NCBI GenBank assembly: GCA_020250445.1
Contig: JADCEF010000060.1
Coordinates: 1 to 49,074 of the forward strand
Direction: 5' to 3'
From: Rhodobacter sp.
Lineage (GTDB): Bacteria > Pseudomonadota > Alphaproteobacteria > Rhodobacterales > Rhodobacteraceae
DNA: 49,074 nt
Shown here: one piece after another, positions 18,142 to 27,157 of the stretch
Numbering within the stretch: the first letter of the stretch is position 1
Layout: the number at the start of each line of letters is the position of its first letter
Made by a program: the position numbers and the translations under genes
The notes under the pieces: generated by a model
Told to the model about the DNA's origin: nothing
The model's input: only the letters and a program-made list of their open reading frames with translations
Database searches by the model: none

Positions 18142-18795
18142 ATGGAAGGCTTCACCTACATTGACGGCATCGTGGCCGCCGTCATAGTGCTGTCGGCAAT
18201 CCTTGCCTATTCCCGCGGTCTTGTCCGGGAATCCCTGGCGATTGCCGGTTGGGTCGGGGCGGCCGTTCTGGCTTATGTCTTCGCCCCAAGGGCCGAACCC
18301 TTGGTCAGGGAACTGCCCGTCGTCGGCCCCTTCCTGTCAGAAAGCTGCGAATTGTCGATCATCGCCGCCTTTGCTGCGGTCTTTGCGCTTGGGCTTGTGG
18401 TGATGGCGCTGTTCACACCGCTGCTTTCCTTGGCGGTGCAGCGCTCGGTGCTGGGCGGGCTGGATCAGGCGTTCGGGTTTCTGTTCGGGGTCGTGCGCGG
18501 CGTGCTGCTGGTGGCGGTGGCCTTCATCGTCTATGACCGCGCCGTGGCCGCCGAAACGGTGCCTGCGGTTGACAATTCGCGCTCGGCCAAGGTTTTTGCC
18601 TCGTTCCAGGACAGCCTGAACAAGGCGGTGCCCGAAGATGCGCCCGGCTGGATCGTCGAGCGCTATGAGGAACTGACCGGAACCTGCGGCGCGCCCCCCG
18701 AGCCTGTCGATCCGGCCGCGCCGCCCGCGCCCGAGGCGGCCCCTGCCCCGGCCGCACCGGTAGAACCGGCGGAACCGGCAGCGCCCGCAAACTGA
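18142..18795 (+). CDS. cvpA: CvpA family membrane protein
   Basis: A 217-residue inner-membrane protein with four predicted hydrophobic segments in the first 150 residues (YIDGIVAAVIVLSAILAYSRG, IIAAFAAVFALGLVVMALF, FLFGVVRGVLLVAVAFIVYDR) and an Ala/Pro/Glu-rich tail (from about residue 180). The family is linked to colicin V production and envelope homeostasis. It commonly precedes purF, as here. The ATG at 18142 is used because GGGAG lies 6 bases upstream. A TTG two codons earlier overlaps that site. Confidence 0.94.
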   Translation: MEGFTYIDGIVAAVIVLSAILAYSRGLVRESLAIAGWVGAAVLAYVFAPRAEPLVRELPVVGPFLSESCELSIIAAFAAVFALGLVVMALFTPLLSLAVQRSVLGGLDQAFGFLFGVVRGVLLVAVAFIVYDRAVAAETVPAVDNSRSAKVFASFQDSLNKAVPEDAPGWIVERYEELTGTCGAPPEPVDPAAPPAPEAAPAPAAPVEPAEPAAPAN

Positions 18796-18901
18796 CCGGC
18801 ATCCCCATTTTGGCACAGGCGCGGCACGACCCCCCGTGACTCTGCGGTCGGCTGCCCCTAAACGGTGGCTGACACGCCCCCGGAATCGGAAAGTCCGCCC
18901 G

Positions 18902-20365
18902 ATGCGCCCCTTCCTGCCCCACCCCTTTGACGACGACAGGCTGAAAGAGGAATGCGGGGTCTTCGGCGTGATCGGCGTTGCCGATGCCGCGAACTTCGTG
19001 GCGCTTGGCATGCACGCCCTGCAGCACCGCGGCCAGGAGGCGGGCGGCATCGTGTCTTACGATCCCGCCACCGGGTTCAACTCGGCCCGCCGCTTTGGCT
19101 ATGTGCGCGACAGTTTCACCACCCCTTCGGTGATGGACACGCTGCCGGGCGCGCTGGCGATCGGCCATGTGCGCTATTCCACCGCCGGGTCCAAGGGGGC
19201 CACGGCGATCCGGGACGTGCAGCCCTTTTTCGGCGAATTCTCGATGGGCGGGGCCGCCATTGCCCATAACGGCAACCTGACCAATGCGGCGGCGCTCCGC
19301 CGCGAGCTGATCGAACGCGGCTCGATCTTTCAATCCTCGTCGGACAGTGAATGCATCATCCACCTGATGGCCCGCTCGATCCAGAAGAACATCTCGGAAC
19401 GGATCAAGGATGCGCTGCGCCGTGTCGAAGGCGCGTTCAGCATCGTGGCGATGACCCGCACCAAGCTGATCGGGGTGCGCGATGCGCTTGGCGTGCGCCC
19501 GCTGGTTCTGGGCCGCGTCGGCGATGACGCCTGGGTCCTGTCGTCCGAAACCTGCGGGCTGGACATCATCGGGGCCGAGTTCATCCGCGAAATCGCCCCC
19601 GGCGAAATGGTGGTGGTCGAGAACGGCAGGGTCGAAAGCATGTTTCCCTTCGAACGCAGGTCCCCCCGCTTCTGCATTTTCGAACATGTCTATTTCTCGC
19701 GTCCCGACAGCATCCTGGGCGGGCGGTCGGTCTACGAGACCCGCCGCCAGATCGGGGTGGAACTGGCCCGCGAGGCACCGGTGGACGCCGATCTGGTCTG
19801 CCCGGTTCCCGACAGCGGCACGCCCGCCGCCATCGGCTTCAGCCAGGAATCCGCCATTCCCTATGCCATGGGCATCATCCGCAACCAGTATATGGGCCGC
19901 ACCTTCATCGAACCGACCGAAAGCATCCGCAACATGGGGGTGCGCCTGAAGCTGAACGTCAACCGCGCGCTCATCAAGGGCAAGCGGGTCATCCTGGTCG
20001 ACGATTCGGTCGTGCGCGGCACCACCAGCCGCAAGATCAAGGACATGATCCTGGACGCCGGCGCAGCCGAGGTTCATTTCCGCATCGCCTCGCCCCCCAC
20101 CGCCTGGCCGTGTTTCTACGGTGTCGACACCCCGGAACGCGCCAAGCTGCTGGCCGCCAACATGTCAGAGGACGAGATGCGCGACTGGATCGGGGTCACC
20201 AGCCTGAAATTCATCACACTGAATGGCCTGTACCGCGCGGTCGGCCAGGCCGGGGGCCGCAACCCGGATGCGCCGCAATACTGCGATGCCTGCTTCTCGG
20301 GTGAATATCCGGTGGCACCATCGGACAAGATCGAAGAGGGCTTTCAGATGAAGGCCGCCGGATAG
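18902..20365 (+). CDS. purF: Amidophosphoribosyltransferase
   Basis: PurF catalyses the first committed step of purine synthesis, PRPP plus glutamine to phosphoribosylamine. The 487-residue protein starts MRPFLPHPFDDDRLKEE, a 17-residue propeptide removed to expose nucleophile Cys18 (CGVFGVIG). The glutaminase blocks ALQHRGQEAGGI and GHVRYSTAGS are followed by the PRPP motif VILVDDSVVRGTT and the C-terminal Cys-containing YCDACFSGEYP. The ATG at 18902 matches the family. It is downstream of cvpA, the classic cvpA-purF arrangement. Confidence 0.97.
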   Translation: MRPFLPHPFDDDRLKEECGVFGVIGVADAANFVALGMHALQHRGQEAGGIVSYDPATGFNSARRFGYVRDSFTTPSVMDTLPGALAIGHVRYSTAGSKGATAIRDVQPFFGEFSMGGAAIAHNGNLTNAAALRRELIERGSIFQSSSDSECIIHLMARSIQKNISERIKDALRRVEGAFSIVAMTRTKLIGVRDALGVRPLVLGRVGDDAWVLSSETCGLDIIGAEFIREIAPGEMVVVENGRVESMFPFERRSPRFCIFEHVYFSRPDSILGGRSVYETRRQIGVELAREAPVDADLVCPVPDSGTPAAIGFSQESAIPYAMGIIRNQYMGRTFIEPTESIRNMGVRLKLNVNRALIKGKRVILVDDSVVRGTTSRKIKDMILDAGAAEVHFRIASPPTAWPCFYGVDTPERAKLLAANMSEDEMRDWIGVTSLKFITLNGLYRAVGQAGGRNPDAPQYCDACFSGEYPVAPSDKIEEGFQMKAAG

Positions 20366-20384
20366 CCCCCAGCCGCTGATCATC

Positions 20385-20434
20385 TTCTGTTCACACATAT
20401 CCTCGGGGGGTCCGGGGGGCAGACAGCCCCCGGC
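20385..20434. repeat. TTCTGTTCACA-type intergenic element, copy A
   Basis: The element reads TTCTGTTCACACATATCC followed by a GC-rich hairpin, about CCGGGG...CCCCGG around AGACA (20412-20433). It lies between purF and the SDR gene and resembles the elements at 26181, 27099 and 35135. It probably acts as a terminator or a REP-like repeat. Confidence 0.65.
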
Positions 20435-20465
20435 GCGCCCCGCAAAGCGCCAAGGTCCGCCTGTC

Positions 20466-21125
20466 ATGTCCCAGAAGATCGCCCTCATCACCGGTGCCTC
20501 GCGCGGGCTGGGTGCCGCCATGGCAGAAGAGCTTGCCGCGCGCGGCTGGCATGTGGTGGCCGTGGCCCGCACCGTGGGGGCCCTGGAAGAGCTGGATGAC
20601 CGCATCAAGGCAAACCGCCAGCCGGGCGGCGGCGCGGTGACACTGGCCCCGATGGATGTGACCCGGGACGATGCCATGCGCCATCTGTGCCTGTCGGTGC
20701 ATGACCGCTGGGGCCGCGCCGACCTGTGGGTACACAGCGCCGTGCATGCCGCCCCCCTGTCCCCGGCGGCGCATCTTGACGCCAGGGACTGGGAGAAGTC
20801 GATTACAATCAATCTTGCCGCCACCGGCCTGCTGATTCCGATGGTGGAACCGCTGCTGCGGGCCGCCGAAAAGGGAACGGCGCTGTTTCTGGACGATCCG
20901 CGCGGCGGACAGCCGTTTTTCGGTGCCTACGGTGCCACCAAGGCGGCCCAGATCGCGCTGGCCCGCAGCTGGCAGGCCGAAACCGTCAGGACCGGCCCGC
21001 GCGTGCTGATCGAAACCCCTGCCCCCATGCCCACGGCAACCCGCGCCCGTTTCTACCCCGGCGAAGACCGAACCAGGCTTGCCGATCCCCGTGCCGAAGC
21101 GGCGCGTCTGGTGGCGCTGATCTGA
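20466..21125 (+). CDS. SDR family oxidoreductase (atypical active site)
   Basis: A 219-residue short-chain dehydrogenase/reductase. The NAD(P) motif TGASRGLG is at 9-16 and the catalytic Tyr155-x-x-x-Lys159 is in FFGAYGATKAAQ. The usual catalytic Ser about 13 residues before the Tyr is not seen; that strand reads LFLDDPRGG. The NNAG motif is replaced by WVHSAVHA. The enzyme may therefore act on an unusual substrate or be poorly active. ATG at 20466 with no clear Shine-Dalgarno. It follows purF after a repeat element, so it may be transcribed alone. Substrate unknown. Confidence 0.9.
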   Translation: MSQKIALITGASRGLGAAMAEELAARGWHVVAVARTVGALEELDDRIKANRQPGGGAVTLAPMDVTRDDAMRHLCLSVHDRWGRADLWVHSAVHAAPLSPAAHLDARDWEKSITINLAATGLLIPMVEPLLRAAEKGTALFLDDPRGGQPFFGAYGATKAAQIALARSWQAETVRTGPRVLIETPAPMPTATRARFYPGEDRTRLADPRAEAARLVALI

Positions 21126-21140
21126 GGTGCCTGTGGCACC
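21126..21140 (+). terminator. Hairpin directly after the SDR gene
   Basis: GGTGCC-TGT-GGCACC forms a perfect 6-bp stem starting one base after the stop codon. There is no T-run, so it may be only a stabilising or pause hairpin. Confidence 0.3.
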
Positions 21141-21260
21141 GCTTGCGGCGGAAGACCGGCTTGCAAAGGCGGGCTTTGCGGCGCATGGAAGGGCAGCGCA
21201 AGGCGCAATCACCGCCTGCCGCACAAGTGCATTTCACCCCGTTGCAGGAAAGGCGGCCCG

Positions 21261-22130
21261 ATGACTGAAACGAAACCCTATGTTCCGCCGCGGGTCTGGA
21301 CCTGGGACAAGACGAATGGCGGCGCTTTTGCCAAAACCAACCGGCCCGTCGCGGGAGCGACGCATGACAGGGCGCTTCCCCTGGGGCAGCATCCGTTCCA
21401 GCTGTATTCGCTGGCCACGCCGAACGGCGTCAAGGTGACGATCCTGCTGGAAGAGCTGCTGGCGGCAGGTCATGCCGGGGCCGAATATGACGCCTGGCTG
21501 ATCGAGATCGGCAAGGGCGATCAGTTCGGCAGCGGCTTTGTCGCCGTCAATCCCAACTCGAAGATTCCGGCGCTGCTCGACACCACCGTGACACCGCATC
21601 GCCGCGTGTTCGAATCCGGGGCGATCCTTTTGTATCTGGCCCGCAAGTTCGGAGCCTTTCTGGGCAAGGACCCGGCAGAGGAAACCGAATGCCTCAACTG
21701 GCTGTTCTGGCAGATGGGATCAGCGCCGTTCCTGGGCGGCGGCTTCGGGCATTTCTTTACCTATGCGCCGGAGAAGCTCGAATACCCGATCAACCGCTTC
21801 GCCATGGAAGTGAAACGCCAGCTTGATGTGCTGGACCGTCATCTGGCGGGCAACCGCTTCATGGCGGGCGACAGCTATACTATCGCCGATATCGCGATCT
21901 GGCCCTGGTATGGTGCGCTGGTGCGCGACGACAGCTATCCCAACGCCGCCGAATTCCTGGATGCCGCCAGCTACACCCATGTGCAGCGCTGGGCCGCCGA
22001 GATTGCCGCCCGCCCGGCGGTGCAGCGCGGCCGCCGCGTGAACCGCACCTGGGGGCCTGCGGAAGACCAGCTGCGTGAGAGGCATTCGGCGGGTGATTTC
22101 GACACAGCCAGCGGATCGACACCAGACTGA
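21261..22130 (+). CDS. yghU: Glutathione S-transferase YghU-type (disulfide-bond reductase)
   Basis: The 289-residue protein belongs to the YghU/Ure2p-like GST group, which reduces organic hydroperoxides and disulfides with two glutathiones. The N-terminal extension YVPPRVWTWDKTNGGAFAKTNRPVAGATHD is characteristic. It is followed by the thioredoxin-fold domain (LYSLATPNGVKVTILLEEL, NPNSKIPALLD, FESGAILLYLA) and the helical domain with YTIADIAIWPWYG. AGGAAAGG lies upstream of the ATG. It converges with the following leftward operon. Cytoplasmic. Confidence 0.93.
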   Translation: MTETKPYVPPRVWTWDKTNGGAFAKTNRPVAGATHDRALPLGQHPFQLYSLATPNGVKVTILLEELLAAGHAGAEYDAWLIEIGKGDQFGSGFVAVNPNSKIPALLDTTVTPHRRVFESGAILLYLARKFGAFLGKDPAEETECLNWLFWQMGSAPFLGGGFGHFFTYAPEKLEYPINRFAMEVKRQLDVLDRHLAGNRFMAGDSYTIADIAIWPWYGALVRDDSYPNAAEFLDAASYTHVQRWAAEIAARPAVQRGRRVNRTWGPAEDQLRERHSAGDFDTASGSTPD

Positions 22131-22264
22131 CCTGCCGGGATCGGGCGGCAGCAACCGGTTCCACCGCGCAGGGACCGGCGGCATGTGCCGCTTCCTGCCC
22201 GGCGGGTCGGGCCGCGTGACCGGCTGTTCCCCGGCCTTGCGGCGTCAACTGCCGGATGCGCCCA

Positions 22265-23167
22265 TTATTCCAGCCGTGCGGGGAACCCTTCCGCCCGCAG
22301 ATCGACCCCCAGCACATCCTCCAGCAGTTTGACCACCTGCGTCGATTGCGCGCTGCCGCCATAGGCCGCCTTCGCCTTGACAAAGGTCTGTTCTGTCAGT
22401 CCCGCCAGCTCCAGCGGCACGCCGAATTCCCGCCCGAACCCAAGGGCAAAACCCAGGTCCTTCAGCGCCAGATCATTGGTAAAGGCAATGTCATAACTGC
22501 CGTTCAGGATCAGCTGGCCTTCGGTTTCATGCACAAAGGATGTCCCCGAGGATGCCGTGATCGCCTCCCACGCCGTTTTCAGGTCCAGCCCCCCGCGCTT
22601 GGCCAGCATCAGCGCCTCGCCATCCGCGACCAGATGGATGAAGGCCAGCATATTGGTGATCACCTTGATCACCGCCGCCGACCCCAGCGGCCCCATGTGG
22701 AAAATGCGGTTGCCGATGGCCTGCAATGCGGGCAGGTGCAGGTCATACAGCGCCCGGTCGCCACCCGCCAGCACGGTGATTTCGCCCCGCGCCGCCAGAT
22801 GCACGCCGCCGGTCACCGGGGCCTCCATCAGCGGCACGCCATGCTCTGCCGCCAGCGCCCCCAGCCGCAGGATGTCGTCGCGCCCAAGGGTCGAGTTTTC
22901 CACCCAGGTGGCACCGGGCCGCATCCGGGGCAGCATTTCGCGCAGAACCGTCTCGGACACGGCAGGCGACGGCAGACAGGTGACGACATGATCCACCTCT
23001 GCCGCCAGATCCCCGGCACTGGCGGCCCAGGTGGCCCCCAGTGCCAGGTGCCTGTCGGCCAGCGCCCGGTCCCGGTCATGCACCGTCACCGGGAAACCCG
23101 CCTTCAGCAGACTGGCCGCCAGATGCCCGCCCAGGTTGCCCAGGCCCACATAGCCGTAGTGCATCAT
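22265..23167 (-). CDS. NAD(P)-dependent beta-hydroxyacid dehydrogenase (HIBADH family)
   Basis: A 300-residue member of the 3-hydroxyisobutyrate/tartronate-semialdehyde reductase family. The Rossmann motif GYVGLGNLGGHLAASLL is at the N-terminus, the substrate motif is APVTGGVHLAARGEITVLAGG and the catalytic Lys is in AAVIKVITNML. It is the last gene of the leftward catabolic operon and overlaps the aldehyde dehydrogenase by 4 bases. In this context it may reduce or oxidise a small carbon backbone left after demethylation and aldehyde oxidation. This is inference; the substrate is not evident. Confidence 0.92.
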   Translation of the reverse strand: MMHYGYVGLGNLGGHLAASLLKAGFPVTVHDRDRALADRHLALGATWAASAGDLAAEVDHVVTCLPSPAVSETVLREMLPRMRPGATWVENSTLGRDDILRLGALAAEHGVPLMEAPVTGGVHLAARGEITVLAGGDRALYDLHLPALQAIGNRIFHMGPLGSAAVIKVITNMLAFIHLVADGEALMLAKRGGLDLKTAWEAITASSGTSFVHETEGQLILNGSYDIAFTNDLALKDLGFALGFGREFGVPLELAGLTEQTFVKAKAAYGGSAQSTQVVKLLEDVLGVDLRAEGFPARLE

Positions 23168-24594
23168 GCGCCCCAGCCCACGATGCCCTTGACCTCGCAG
23201 AAGTCATGGATGCCCCAGTCCGCATATTCGCGCCCGTTGCCCGACTGCTTGTAGCCGCCGAAGGGGGCGAAGGTATCCCAGGCCGGGTAGTTGAGGTTGA
23301 CCGTGCCCGCGCGCAGCCGCCGCGCGACGGGTTGCGCATCTTCCACCGGCCCGGCGATATAGGCGGCAAGGCCGTAGGGCGTGTCGTTCGCCTGGGCCAC
23401 CGCATCATCAATGCTGTCATAGGACAGGATCGACAGAACCGGGCCAAAGATTTCTTCCCGCGCGATGGTCATGTCATTGGTCACATGGCCAAAGACCGTG
23501 GGCTTCACGAAATGGCCCCGGTTCAGCCCGGCGGGCCGTCCGACACCGCCGGTGACAAGCGTGGCCCCTTCGTCGATCCCCTTCTGGATCAGGCCCTGGA
23601 TCTTGTCGAAATGCACGCGGCTGACCACCGGCCCCAGCGTGGTTGCCGCATCGCGCGGATCGCCGGTCACGAATTCCTCCGCCTTGGCCTTGGCAATGGC
23701 CAGCGCCTCGTCATGGCGGGCGCGCGGGACGAACATGCGGGTCGGCGCATCGCAGCTTTGCCCCGAATTGCCAAAGCAGCCCTCGACCCCGCCTGCGACG
23801 GCGGCGGCAAGATCGGCCGTCGGCAGGATGATGTTGGGTGACTTGCCGCCCAGTTCCTGCGCCACGCGCTTGACCGTGGGGGCGGCTGCCTGCGCCACCA
23901 GAATGCCCGCGCGGGTCGATCCGGTGAAGGACACCATATCCACCTCGGGGTGCGAAGACATGCGCGCGCCCACCTCTGCCCCGGTTCCGTTCACCAGGTT
24001 GAACACACCCGCAGGCACGCCCGCCTCATGCATCACCTCGGCGAACAGGGCACCCGACAGCGGGGCGATTTCCGATGGTTTCAGCACCATGGTGCAGCCT
24101 GCCACAATCGCCGGGGCCACCTTGCAGGCGATCTGGTTCATCGGCCAGTTCCAGGGCGTGATCAGCGCACAAACCCCAATGCCTTCGCGGACGATCCGGG
24201 TCGATCCGCGCATCTCTTCCCAGTGGAACCTCTCGGCGGCGGTGATGGTGCTTTCGATATGCACCTGCCCGGCCCAGAACTGTGCCCCCCGCGCCCAGGA
24301 CAGGGGTGCCCCCATCTCGACGCTCATCGCGTCGACGAAATCATCCTCGCGGCTGTTGTAAACCTCAAGAATGCGCCTGAGCAGCGCGATCCGGTCGGCC
24401 ACCGGCGTGGTGGTCCAGGACAGGAACGCGGCCCGTGCCGCCGCAATTGCGCGGTCCGCATCTGCCGCAGACCCCAGCGCAACCTGCGCCACGATGTCCT
24501 CATTGGCCGGATTCTCAACCCCCATGGCCGTGCCGCCCAGCGGCGCAACCCATTCGCCATTGATATAGAAGTGGGAAAGATGATTCGATATCAT
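23164..24594 (-). CDS. Aldehyde dehydrogenase (NAD+)
   Basis: A 476-residue ALDH-superfamily protein starting MISNHLSHFYINGEW. Motifs seen are TPWNWPMNQIACKVAPAIVAG, VSFTGSTRAGI (cofactor), catalytic Glu in VAQELGGKSPNI, nucleophilic Cys in FGNSGQSCDAPTRMF, and EEIFGPVLSI and APFGGYKQSGNGRE near the end. The open frame extends upstream into the MttB gene, but the ATG at 24594 fits the family and is 7 bp after the MttB stop. It probably oxidises an aldehyde (for example a semialdehyde or trimethylamino-aldehyde) from the operon's substrate. Substrate not determined. Confidence 0.95.
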   Translation of the reverse strand: MISNHLSHFYINGEWVAPLGGTAMGVENPANEDIVAQVALGSAADADRAIAAARAAFLSWTTTPVADRIALLRRILEVYNSREDDFVDAMSVEMGAPLSWARGAQFWAGQVHIESTITAAERFHWEEMRGSTRIVREGIGVCALITPWNWPMNQIACKVAPAIVAGCTMVLKPSEIAPLSGALFAEVMHEAGVPAGVFNLVNGTGAEVGARMSSHPEVDMVSFTGSTRAGILVAQAAAPTVKRVAQELGGKSPNIILPTADLAAAVAGGVEGCFGNSGQSCDAPTRMFVPRARHDEALAIAKAKAEEFVTGDPRDAATTLGPVVSRVHFDKIQGLIQKGIDEGATLVTGGVGRPAGLNRGHFVKPTVFGHVTNDMTIAREEIFGPVLSILSYDSIDDAVAQANDTPYGLAAYIAGPVEDAQPVARRLRAGTVNLNYPAWDTFAPFGGYKQSGNGREYADWGIHDFCEVKGIVGWGA

Positions 24595-24601
24595 GATGTT
24601 C

Positions 24602-26155
24602 TCACTTGAAGTGGATGTTGTAGGCGGCGCGGATGGCCGCATCGATGTCCGGGTCAATCTGGCTGCCCGCTTTGGCCAGGATACTGTTCTTGCGCGCAAT
24701 CGCCCTGTCAAGCAGCAGCGGCTTGCCCGCCTCGGCCCATTCCTTGGGGCTCATGCGGTTGCCGACGACGGGATAGATGTATTCCGTCTGCATCAGCGCC
24801 AGCGTCTGGTCGCTGCCCAGGTAATGCCCAGGCCCGCCCAGGCAGACCTGTTTCATCGCCTCGATGCTTGTGCTGTCCTCGGTCACGTCGATGCCGCGCA
24901 CGCAGCGCAGCACCTGGCCCAGAATGTCATCACCCAGAACCAGGCTTTCCAGGCAGAAGCCCAGCAGCGAGGCATGCATCCCCACCGCCTCGTAGCACAT
25001 ATTCAGCCCCGACAGGCCGGCCAGTACATTGGTAATCCCCTGTTCCCAGCCCGCCTGCATATCGGGAAGCTTGCTGTCGGAAATGCCCGAGGCCGCCCCG
25101 CCGGGAAGGTTGTAGAAATGGTGCATCTGCGCACATCCGGCCGTCAGCAGCGCCTGTTCCGCCGATCCGCCCGACATGGCCCCCGTGCGCAGGTCGGACA
25201 CGAAGGGCCAGGTGCCGAAGATGGCCGGTGCCCCGGGCCGGATCGCGTTGACATAGACCACCCCCGCCAGGCATTCCGCCACCGCCTGCACGATGGCCAG
25301 GGCAATCGGGGCCGGGGCCGTGGCCCCGGCCTGTCCCGCGCTCAAAAGCAGCATCGGCATGCCCTTGCGGATGCATTTTTCCATCGTGATGCAGCTTTCT
25401 TCCGCAAACTTCATCGGCGGCACCACAAAGCAGTTGGAATTGCTGACAAAGGGGCGCGCGCGCCAGGCCAGTTCGCCCCCTGCCACCATGTGGAGAAGCT
25501 CAAAGCACCCCTCCACATGCGACGGATCGCTGAACGAGGTGCCGACATGCTTCGTGGTCCCTGCCAGACAGGCGTAGAGCGTGTTCACGTCCATGTCGTA
25601 GTTGTCGGTCACGTCGCGGCAGACCATCGCGCGCTGGAAAAAGTGGACATTGTCCAGATGATGGGTGATCCGCGCCGCGTCATACAGGTCCTGCGCGGTT
25701 GACTCGCGGTACTCGTTGCGCTCGAGGTCAACGATATGCACCGCAGCACCTGCGGTGCCGAAATGCACATTGGTCCCGGTCAGATGCAGGTCATGCTTCG
25801 GATCGCGCCCATGCAGGGTGATGTCGCGCGCCGCCACCGCCAGCATATCCTCGACCAGCGCGCGGGGAAAGCGGATGCGCCCGTCATCGCCCAGGATCGC
25901 CCCGGCCCCGGTCAGCAGCTCCACCCCCGAAGGCGGGGCCTGGCTCAGCCCGATCTGTTCCAAAGCATCGAGTGCCGAGGCATGAATCCTGGCCATGCCC
26001 GCCTCGGTCAGGGGGCGGTATTGCCCGCCCGGCAGGCCGGGCCGCACCGGGCGCAGGTTTTCCGCCAGCGGGGCTGACCGTTCGGCCACCCGCGATGCCC
26101 GCCCGCCGGACCGACGTGCCCGTGCCGGTTCGCACACCTCACCGATATCGCTCAT
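24602..26155 (-). CDS. MttB-superfamily (non-pyrrolysine) methyltransferase
   Basis: A 517-residue member of the trimethylamine methyltransferase (MttB) superfamily. The N-terminus has the typical Arg/Gly-rich RRSGGRASR and the TIM-barrel core includes THHLDNVHFFQRAMVCRDV and CYEAVGMHASLLGFCLESLVLGDDILG. No in-frame TAG is used, so it is of the pyrrolysine-free type, of which a glycine-betaine:corrinoid methyltransferase (MtgB) is a studied example. Such enzymes pass a methyl group to a corrinoid protein, but no corrinoid protein gene is in the window. It lies between the isocitrate-lyase-like gene and the aldehyde dehydrogenase, so the substrate is probably a methylated amine or betaine (inference). 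Confidence 0.92.
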   Translation of the reverse strand: MSDIGEVCEPARARRSGGRASRVAERSAPLAENLRPVRPGLPGGQYRPLTEAGMARIHASALDALEQIGLSQAPPSGVELLTGAGAILGDDGRIRFPRALVEDMLAVAARDITLHGRDPKHDLHLTGTNVHFGTAGAAVHIVDLERNEYRESTAQDLYDAARITHHLDNVHFFQRAMVCRDVTDNYDMDVNTLYACLAGTTKHVGTSFSDPSHVEGCFELLHMVAGGELAWRARPFVSNSNCFVVPPMKFAEESCITMEKCIRKGMPMLLLSAGQAGATAPAPIALAIVQAVAECLAGVVYVNAIRPGAPAIFGTWPFVSDLRTGAMSGGSAEQALLTAGCAQMHHFYNLPGGAASGISDSKLPDMQAGWEQGITNVLAGLSGLNMCYEAVGMHASLLGFCLESLVLGDDILGQVLRCVRGIDVTEDSTSIEAMKQVCLGGPGHYLGSDQTLALMQTEYIYPVVGNRMSPKEWAEAGKPLLLDRAIARKNSILAKAGSQIDPDIDAAIRAAYNIHFK

Positions 26156-26180
26156 TTGTCATCTCCCGCATCCTTCATGG

Positions 26181-26226
26181 TTCTTTTCGGCTCAAATACC
26201 CCGGGGGGCCGGGGGCTGGCCCCCGG
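26181..26226. repeat. TTCTGTTCACA-type intergenic element, copy D (diverged)
   Basis: The element reads TTCTTTTCGGCTCAAATACC followed by the perfect hairpin CCGGGGGC-TG-GCCCCCGG (26209-26226). It sits between the isocitrate-lyase-like and MttB genes on the transcribed minus strand. It could attenuate or stabilise the operon mRNA. Confidence 0.55.
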
Positions 26227-26233
26227 TCCGTCC

Positions 26234-27085
26234 TCAGGGGCCGGCGCCACGCCTCAACAGCGCGTCGATCTCGTCTTCGCTGGCCGCCTGCATCAGCGGA
26301 AGGAAGGATCCTGCCCCCAGCATCGCCGTCATCGCATCACGGATCGCCGCATGGGTGATGCGCGCGATCTGAGAGCCCGTCGAGATACGGCGCACGCCCA
26401 TCGCGGCCAGGTCGGCCACCGTCAGCGCGCGCAGCGGCCCTGCCGCCAGGGCATTCACCGGTTTGGTGACGGCAGAGAGCACCGCCCGCAACTCGGTTCG
26501 CCCGGGCGGGACCGGCAGGTACAGCACATCCGCGCCCGCCGCCTCGAAGGCCTGCAGGCGGCGGATGCCTTCGGCCAGGTCATAGGTGCCGTTCATCACG
26601 CCATCGGCCCGCGCGCAGAGCATGAAAGGCCGCTTCAGCGCCCGCGCCGCCGCCACGGCAGCGCGGATGCGCTCTACCGCCAGGTCTGTGGCATAGGCGG
26701 GCGTTGCCCCGGTCATCTGCGTATCCTCGATGGAACAGCCCGACAGGCCTGCCTCGCCCGCCAGACGCACGGTTTCCGCCACCCCGTCCGGGTCATCGGC
26801 AAAGCCATTCTCGAAATCGCCCGACACCGGCAGCGGCGTGGCCGCCACAATCGCCTCTGCATGGGCAAGCGCCTCATCCCGGCTGACCCCGCCGACATCC
26901 GGGCGTCCCAGGGCAAAGGCGTGGGCGGCGGAACTTGTGGCCAGCGCCTTGGCCCCCAAAGCCGCCATCATGCGGGCCGATCCTGCATCCCACGGGTTGG
27001 GCAGCACGAAGCAGCCCGCCGCATGCAGGTCGGCGAAAACGTCATGCCGTCTTGCAAGTGTCATGCCAGCCCCCAGTTTCCGCAT
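26234..27085 (-). CDS. Isocitrate lyase/PEP mutase family protein
   Basis: A 283-residue TIM-barrel protein with the family motifs LPNPWDAGSARMMAALGAKALATSS, SGDFENGFADDPDGVAETV, GLSGCSIEDT and the Mg2+-site acidic residues. The KKCGH catalytic motif of true isocitrate lyase is absent, so it is of the C-C or P-C lyase/hydrolase subgroup (oxaloacetate decarboxylase- or dimethylmalate lyase-like). The start at 27085 has AGAAGGA 7 bases upstream. The second Met at 27064 is an alternative. Its specific reaction in the amine operon is unknown. Confidence 0.9.
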   Translation of the reverse strand: MRKLGAGMTLARRHDVFADLHAAGCFVLPNPWDAGSARMMAALGAKALATSSAAHAFALGRPDVGGVSRDEALAHAEAIVAATPLPVSGDFENGFADDPDGVAETVRLAGEAGLSGCSIEDTQMTGATPAYATDLAVERIRAAVAAARALKRPFMLCARADGVMNGTYDLAEGIRRLQAFEAAGADVLYLPVPPGRTELRAVLSAVTKPVNALAAGPLRALTVADLAAMGVRRISTGSQIARITHAAIRDAMTAMLGAGSFLPLMQAASEDEIDALLRRGAGP

Positions 27086-27098
27086 CGCCCGTTCCTTC

Positions 27099-27155
27099 TT
27101 CTGTTCACAAATATCCCCGGGTGGGTCCGGGAGGGCAGGCAGCCCTTCCGGCGCC
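27099..27155. repeat. TTCTGTTCACA-type intergenic element, copy B
   Basis: TTCTGTTCACAAATATCC followed by an imperfect hairpin around GGCAGGC lies between the second flavoprotein gene and the isocitrate-lyase-like gene. Its AT-rich end, read on the minus strand, abuts the Shine-Dalgarno of the downstream gene. Confidence 0.65.
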
Positions 27156-27157
27156 GG

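Noticed and set aside
24602-26155. Pyrrolysine-containing MttB
   Set aside because: The frame is continuous with no internal TAG, so it is the pyrrolysine-free type.
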